From assembly GCF_021602585.1 (NCBI RefSeq), contig NZ_BQIP01000003.1, positions 124,001 through 188,000 on the forward strand: a stretch of 64,000 bases of DNA, written 5' to 3'. The stretch is from Pseudomonas faucium (GTDB taxonomy: Bacteria > Pseudomonadota > Gammaproteobacteria > Pseudomonadales > Pseudomonadaceae). The stretch's first letter is position 1. Every line of letters starts with the position of its first letter. Made by a program: the position numbers and the translations under genes. The notes below the pieces were generated by a model. The model had not been told where the DNA came from. It searched no databases and saw nothing but the letters and a program-made list of their open reading frames with translations. This document shows, one piece after another, positions 59,970 through 64,000 of the stretch.

Positions 59970-60893
59970 ATGGACCTTCGCCAACTGCGCTACTTCATCG
60001 CCCTCACCGAGTACCGCAGTTTCGTCCGTGCCGCCGAAGCCATGGGCATCACCCAGCCGGCCTTCAGCCGCGCCATCCAGGGCCTGGAGCAAAGTTTCGG
60101 CTGCCCCTTGGTCGACCGCGCCAGCAAAGCCCTGCCGCCCACCCCCGAAGGCCTGGTGGTGCTGCAGCACGCCCGCCGCCTGGTACAAGGCGCTGCGCAA
60201 CTGAGCAACGACGTGCTGCAAATGACCAAGCTCGACGCCGGCGAGCTGCACTTCGGCAGCGGCCCGGCGCTGGCCGTGCGCCTGGTGCCGCAGGCCCTGC
60301 AGCAGTTCATCGCGCGCCACCCCGGCATCCGCACCTCGCTGACTGTCGACAACGGCGAACGCCTGGGCCAGGCGTTGCGCCGCGAGCAGATCGAGTTCTT
60401 CGTCGACGACATCCGCCCTTTCGAAGCCGACCCCAATTTTCACACCGAGCCGCTCAGCCCTCGCCCGGGCCTGTTCTTCTGCCGCCCCGGCCACCCACTG
60501 CTGGCCAAGGACAGCCTGTCGACCAACGACCTGTTCGCCTACCCCCTGGCCAGCGCTTTGCTCACCCCTGGGGTGCGCAAGCGCCTGGCCAACCTGAGCG
60601 GGCGCAGCGATTTCACCCCGCACCTGCAGACCGAACACCTGGCCGTGCTGCGCAGCGTGGTGCAGGCCAGCGATGCCATCGGCACCGCCAGCGAAGAAGC
60701 GGTGGCCGACGACCTGGCCGCGGGCAACCTGGTGCGCCTGCACTGGCGCAACCTGCCGCCGGCACTGGAGGTGCTGAGCGTGCGCTGCGGGGTGGTCAGC
60801 CGCAGCGGCTATCGCCTGTCGCCAGCGGCGCGGGCAATGATCGAGACCCTGGTGGGGCTGGATATGCCGGTGCGAGCTGCTGCCATTCGCTGA
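59970..60893 (+). CDS. LysR-type regulator near pca genes
   Basis: The 307-residue protein has a LysR winged helix (LRQLRYFIALTEYRSFVRAAEAMGITQPAFSRAIQGLEQSFGCPLVDRASKALPPTPEG) and effector domain (ELHFGSGPALAVRLVPQALQQFIARHPGIRTSL). There is no divergent target gene; upstream is a REP pair and a short A-rich stretch. It may regulate the porin or a distant unit. The start is a well-placed ATG. Confidence 0.9.
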   Translation: MDLRQLRYFIALTEYRSFVRAAEAMGITQPAFSRAIQGLEQSFGCPLVDRASKALPPTPEGLVVLQHARRLVQGAAQLSNDVLQMTKLDAGELHFGSGPALAVRLVPQALQQFIARHPGIRTSLTVDNGERLGQALRREQIEFFVDDIRPFEADPNFHTEPLSPRPGLFFCRPGHPLLAKDSLSTNDLFAYPLASALLTPGVRKRLANLSGRSDFTPHLQTEHLAVLRSVVQASDAIGTASEEAVADDLAAGNLVRLHWRNLPPALEVLSVRCGVVSRSGYRLSPAARAMIETLVGLDMPVRAAAIR

Positions 60894-60963
60894 GCTGATG
60901 ATGCTTCGACTGCGGGCTATTCTCAGCAATAGTGGGCCAATGGCTACCCAAGGAGGCACAACA

Positions 60964-61476
60964 ATGAAAAACCTCGTCGAACACCTGAGCCAGTACGCCG
61001 CCTACCACCGCGACCCGCGCAACATCGCCACCCACTTCGTCGGCATTCCGTTGATCGTGGTGGCGGTGACCATCCTGCTGTCGCGCCCAGGCTGGGACGT
61101 GGCAGGCATCTGGCTGTCACCCGCGCTGCTTGCCGCGGCCGCTTCGGTGTGGTTCTACCTGCGCCTGGACCTGCGCTTGGGGCTGGTGATGGGCCTGCTG
61201 CTGGGGCTGTGCCTGTGGGTTGGCCAGGCACTGGCGGCGCAAGGCACGGCAGTGTGGCTCAGTGCGGGGGTGGGTGCGTTCGTGGTGGGCTGGATCATCC
61301 AGTTCGTCGGGCACTATTACGAAGGGCGCAAGCCAGCGTTCGTCGATGATGTCAGCGGGCTGATCATCGGGCCGTTGTTCGTGGTGGCGGAAGCGGGGTT
61401 CATGCTGGGGCTGTGCCCGAATCTGAAGCGTGCCGTGGAGGCCAATGCCGGGCCGGTGGCGCTGCGCTCTGTGTAG
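60964..61476 (+). CDS. DUF962/Mpo1-family membrane protein
   Basis: The 170-residue protein has four hydrophobic segments and begins MKNLVEHLSQYAAYHRDPRNIATHFVGIPLIVVAVTILL, the Mpo1-like signature with conserved His residues (YHRDPRNIATHFVG; later QFVGHYYEGRKPAF). Yeast Mpo1 is an Fe-dependent 2-hydroxy fatty-acid dioxygenase; the bacterial role is not settled. AAGGAGG lies just before the ATG at 60964. It follows the LysR gene by 70 nt. Confidence 0.85.
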   Translation: MKNLVEHLSQYAAYHRDPRNIATHFVGIPLIVVAVTILLSRPGWDVAGIWLSPALLAAAASVWFYLRLDLRLGLVMGLLLGLCLWVGQALAAQGTAVWLSAGVGAFVVGWIIQFVGHYYEGRKPAFVDDVSGLIIGPLFVVAEAGFMLGLCPNLKRAVEANAGPVALRSV

Positions 61477-61587
61477 GAGCGGCCTTGTGTCGCGACAGGG
61501 CTGCGCAGCGGCCCGAGTTTTCAGCTTCGCCGCAATGATCGAAGGGGCCGCTTTGCGGCCCTTTCGCGACACAAGGCCGCTCCTACA
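61472..61587. repeat. REP pair, third family (TGTCGCGA arms)
   Basis: The outer 24-bp arms 61472-61495 and 61564-61587 are exact complements (TGTAGGAGCGGCCTTGTGTC and so on), with inner GC-rich hairpins. The core differs from the other two families. Confidence 0.85.
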
Positions 61588-61608
61588 GCGGTTGCGTGAC
61601 GCCGAGGG

Positions 61609-62001
61609 TTACTTCCTCGACTCCACACCCAACTCATCCCACACCGACTCGGCCAGGTGGAAGGTGGCATTGGCCGCCGGAATCCCGCAGTAGATCGCGC
61701 TCTGCATCAGCACTTCCTTGATCTCCTCGCGGGTCACGCCGTTGTTGGCCGCCGCACGCAGGTGCAGCTTGAGCTCGTCGTTGCGGTTCATGCCGATCAG
61801 CATGGCAATGGTGACTAGGCTGCGGGTGTGCCGCGGCAGGCCCGGGCGGGTCCAGATATCACCCCAGGCGTGGCGGGTGATCATCTCCTGGAACTCGCCA
61901 TTGAAGTCGTTGAGCTTCTCCAGGCTGCGGTCCACATGGGCATCGCCCAGTACCGCGCGGCGTACCTGCATGCCGGCGTCGTAACGTTGTTTCTCGTCCA
62001 T
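61609..62001 (-). CDS. pcaC: 4-carboxymuconolactone decarboxylase
   Basis: The 130-residue enzyme of the protocatechuate branch of the beta-ketoadipate pathway converts gamma-carboxymuconolactone to the enol-lactone of 3-oxoadipate. It shows the CMD fold with FNGEFQEMITRHAWGDIWTRPGLPRHTRSLVTIAMLIGMNRNDELKLHLRAAANNGV and the late AIYCGIPAANATF. It starts 8 nt after the pcaD stop and is the last gene of pcaB-pcaD-pcaC. Confidence 0.95.
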   Translation of the reverse strand: MDEKQRYDAGMQVRRAVLGDAHVDRSLEKLNDFNGEFQEMITRHAWGDIWTRPGLPRHTRSLVTIAMLIGMNRNDELKLHLRAAANNGVTREEIKEVLMQSAIYCGIPAANATFHLAESVWDELGVESRK

Positions 62002-62009
62002 CGGATACC

Positions 62010-62801
62010 TCAGCGGGCCAGCAAAAAATCGAGCACGCGGCGGCTGAAGGCCTCGCCGATCTCGACGTTGGACAGGTGCGCAGCCGGGAACTCGGCATAG
62101 GTGGCACCGACGATGTTGGCCTGCATGAAGCGGCCATGTTCCGGGGTGGTGACCACGTCCTCGGTGCCGGCGACGATCAGCGTCGGCACCTGGATGCGGC
62201 CCAGCTGCTCACGGAAATCGGCATCGCGCACCGCCGCGCAGTTGGCGGCATAGCCCTGGGGCGAGGTCTGCGCCAGCATCTGGCAAATGCGCTGCGCCTG
62301 CTCAGGCTGGGCCTTGGCAAACGCCGGGGTGAACCAGCGGGCGATGGAGGCGTCGCGCAAGTCGGCCATGGCTTGCTGGCCGCCCTTGAGCACGGTGTCG
62401 ATGCGGGTGTTCCACACCTCGTCGTTGGCAATTTTCGCCGCTGTGTTGCACAGGGTCAGGCTGTGCAGGCGCTGGCCGGCATGGATGCCCAGCCACTGGC
62501 CGATCAGGCCGCCCATCGACAGGCCGACGAAGTGCGCGTGGGCGATATCCAGGGTATCGAGCAGCGCCAGCACATCGCGGCCCAGCTGCTCGATGCGGTA
62601 AGGGCCCTCGGTCACCAGCGAGGCGCCATGGCCGCGGGTGTCGTAGCGCAGCACGCGAAAATGCTCGCTCCACAGCGGGATCTGGCTGTCCCACATGCCA
62701 AGGTCGGTGCCCAGCGAGTTGGACAGCACCAGCACCGGGGCATCTTCCGGGCCATCGAATCGATAGTTCAGTACGCCATCGGCCAGTTGCAATTGCGCCA
62801 C
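62010..62801 (-). CDS. pcaD: 3-oxoadipate enol-lactonase
   Basis: The 263-residue alpha/beta hydrolase opens the enol-lactone to 3-oxoadipate. The nucleophile Ser95 is in FVGLSMGGLIGQ, and the oxyanion region is LVLSNSLGTDLGMWD. An Asp (IVAGTEDVVT) and His (FPAAHLSN) complete the triad. It is 11 nt downstream of pcaB and coupled to pcaC. Confidence 0.95.
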   Translation of the reverse strand: MAQLQLADGVLNYRFDGPEDAPVLVLSNSLGTDLGMWDSQIPLWSEHFRVLRYDTRGHGASLVTEGPYRIEQLGRDVLALLDTLDIAHAHFVGLSMGGLIGQWLGIHAGQRLHSLTLCNTAAKIANDEVWNTRIDTVLKGGQQAMADLRDASIARWFTPAFAKAQPEQAQRICQMLAQTSPQGYAANCAAVRDADFREQLGRIQVPTLIVAGTEDVVTTPEHGRFMQANIVGATYAEFPAAHLSNVEIGEAFSRRVLDFLLAR

Positions 62802-62812
62802 AGCGGTCTCCT

Positions 62813-64000
62813 TCAGGCAGTGAAACGTTGATGTTCAGCCACCGCTCGCGCCACCCAGACGCGGGCCTGGCCGAGGTAGTGGGCGGGGTCGAGCAGGCGG
62901 TCGAGTTCTTCTGCCGACAGCTCGGCGCTGACCTGCGGCTCATCCCCCAGCACGGCACGCAAGTGGCGCTGCTCGGCGACGGCACGCTGGCAGCATTGCT
63001 CCAGCAGATGGTGGGCGCGGTCACGGCCCAGGCGCTGGGCGAGGACGATGCTCACCGCCTCGGCCAGCACCAGGCCCTGGGTCAGGTCGAGGTTGCGGCG
63101 CATGCGTTCGGCGTCCACTTGCATGCCTTCGGCGATCACCTGTGCCTGGCGCAGGGCACCGGACACCAGGCAGCAGATATCCGGCAGCGTTTCCCACTCG
63201 GCATGCCACAGGCCCAGGCTGCGTTCGTGCTCCTGGGGCATGGCGGCATACAGCGTCGAAAGCAGGCCCGGCACGCGCGTGGCGGCGCCGATCAGCACCG
63301 CCGCGCCCACCGGGTTGCGCTTGTGCGGCATGGTCGACGAGCCGCCCTTGCCCGGCGCCGAAGGCTCGAACACCTCGCCCGCCTCGGTCTGCATCAACAG
63401 GCTGATGTCGCGGCCGAACTTGCCCAGGCTGCCGGCGATCAGGCCCAGCACCGAGGCAAACTCCACCAGGCGGTCTCGCTGGGTGTGCCAGGGTTGTTCC
63501 GGCAGGTTCAGCTTGAGGTGCGCGGCCAAGGCCTCGGCCACCGGCATGGCCTTGCTGCCCAGTGCGGCCAGGCTGCCGGAAGCCCCGCCGAACTGCAGCA
63601 CCAGCAAGCGCGGGCGCAGCTCCTGCAGGCGTTGGCGGTGGCGCGTGAGGGCGCCGAGCACACCGGCCAGCTTCATGCCCAGGGTCACCGGCGTGGCATG
63701 TTGCAACCAGGTGCGCCCCACCAGCGGGGTGTCGGCATGCTGCAGGGCCTGCTGCGCCAGGGTGTCGGCCAGCTTGGCAAGGTCGGCTTCGATCAGCTCG
63801 AGCGCGGCGCGCAGCTGCAGCACCAGGCCTGTGTCCATGGCGTCCTGGCTGGTGGCGCCCAGGTGCACGTAACGCTCGGCTTCCGGCACGCCGCTGGCGA
63901 TCACCTTGCCCAACGCCTTGACCAGCGGTATGGCCGAGTTGCCCGCCGTGGCGATGGCATCGGCCAGCGCACGGGTGTCGTAGCGCTCGGCCTGGCAGGC
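62813..64000 (-). CDS. pcaB: 3-carboxy-cis,cis-muconate cycloisomerase (cut by window edge)
   Basis: The visible 396 codons cover the C-terminal part of about 450; the start lies beyond 64000 (the frame reads ACQAERYDTRALADAIAT at the edge). The fumarase-superfamily signature GSSTMPHKRNPVGAAV and the HLGATSQDAMDTGLVLQLR stretch are present. It cyclises 3-carboxymuconate to 4-carboxymuconolactone. It is the first gene of the pcaB-pcaD-pcaC block; the usual upstream pcaT or pcaF lie outside the window. Confidence 0.95.
   Translation of the reverse strand, partial: ACQAERYDTRALADAIATAGNSAIPLVKALGKVIASGVPEAERYVHLGATSQDAMDTGLVLQLRAALELIEADLAKLADTLAQQALQHADTPLVGRTWLQHATPVTLGMKLAGVLGALTRHRQRLQELRPRLLVLQFGGASGSLAALGSKAMPVAEALAAHLKLNLPEQPWHTQRDRLVEFASVLGLIAGSLGKFGRDISLLMQTEAGEVFEPSAPGKGGSSTMPHKRNPVGAAVLIGAATRVPGLLSTLYAAMPQEHERSLGLWHAEWETLPDICCLVSGALRQAQVIAEGMQVDAERMRRNLDLTQGLVLAEAVSIVLAQRLGRDRAHHLLEQCCQRAVAEQRHLRAVLGDEPQVSAELSAEELDRLLDPAHYLGQARVWVARAVAEHQRFTA

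Overview
The window is a 64-kb piece of a GC-rich Gammaproteobacterial chromosome and almost certainly comes from the Pseudomonas putida group. The support is an algU-mucA-mucB/mucD stress locus without mucC, a PhaG transacylase carrying the full Ser102 and His177-x4-Asp182 signature, a complete ttgR/ttgABC solvent efflux locus with a recognisable TtgR operator, a pcaBDC protocatechuate block, and P. putida-type REP pairs in many intergenic spaces. From memory, the gene order follows that of P. putida KT2440 between rnc and pcaB. No prophage, insertion sequence, CRISPR array or rRNA is visible. The one RNA gene is tRNA-Gly(CCC).

Layout. 1-3168 (minus): lepA-lepB-rnc (rnc cut by the left edge), covering translation fidelity, signal peptidase and RNase III. 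3352-7151 (minus): envelope stress; algU-mucA-mucB ends at a strong terminator, and mucD has its own promoter. 7587-11908: nadB, ygfX-sdhE (minus), ygfZ and an HDOD protein. 11959-19651: tricarboxylate uptake, with the two-component pair tctD-tctE (minus) divergent from opdH-tctC-tctB-tctA plus an AbrB-type membrane protein. 19729-24798: ung, a HIBYL-CoA hydrolase-like gene, a Tyr-rich lipoprotein, a diguanylate cyclase, a CWC protein and an RsuA-type pseudouridine synthase. 25247-32377: phaG, tRNA-Gly, a SulP transporter, a GDPD, a SIR2-like DUF4917 protein, a methyltransferase and a TPM-domain membrane protein. 32565-39469: bglX followed by a DctB/MifS-like kinase, a sigma-54 activator and a KgtP-type dicarboxylate permease. 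39627-49637: smaller metabolic and regulatory genes, including a four-fold repeated membrane protein, a secreted 13-residue repeat protein, an AraC regulator beside a very long palindrome, an AruI-like decarboxylase and two LysR units. 50090-58262: a DHA2 exporter and ttgR/ttgABC. 58526-64000: an OprD-type porin, a LysR gene, a DUF962 protein and pcaC-pcaD-pcaB (cut by the right edge).

How the parts work together. Much of the window is nutrient uptake under layered control. Three uptake units (opdH/tct, kgtP, and the porin near pca) each have specific control sites: a TctD-like tandem repeat, a sigma-54 promoter with paired upstream palindromes, and a PcaR-like box. The leaders of opdH, tctC, kgtP and the porin also carry an AAnAAnAA motif next to the ribosome binding site, which suggests shared Crc/Hfq catabolite repression.

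The most notable single anomaly is the DctB/MifS-like kinase after bglX. It lacks a proper start codon and most of its first membrane helix, and the junction carries a REP fragment, as if a deletion had fused a REP element to the gene. I found no obviously new multi-gene system. The most original signals are this junction, the 56-bp palindrome at 42438-42493, the four-copy palindrome cluster at 39550-39614, and the repeat protein at 40722 with its twin upstream sites.
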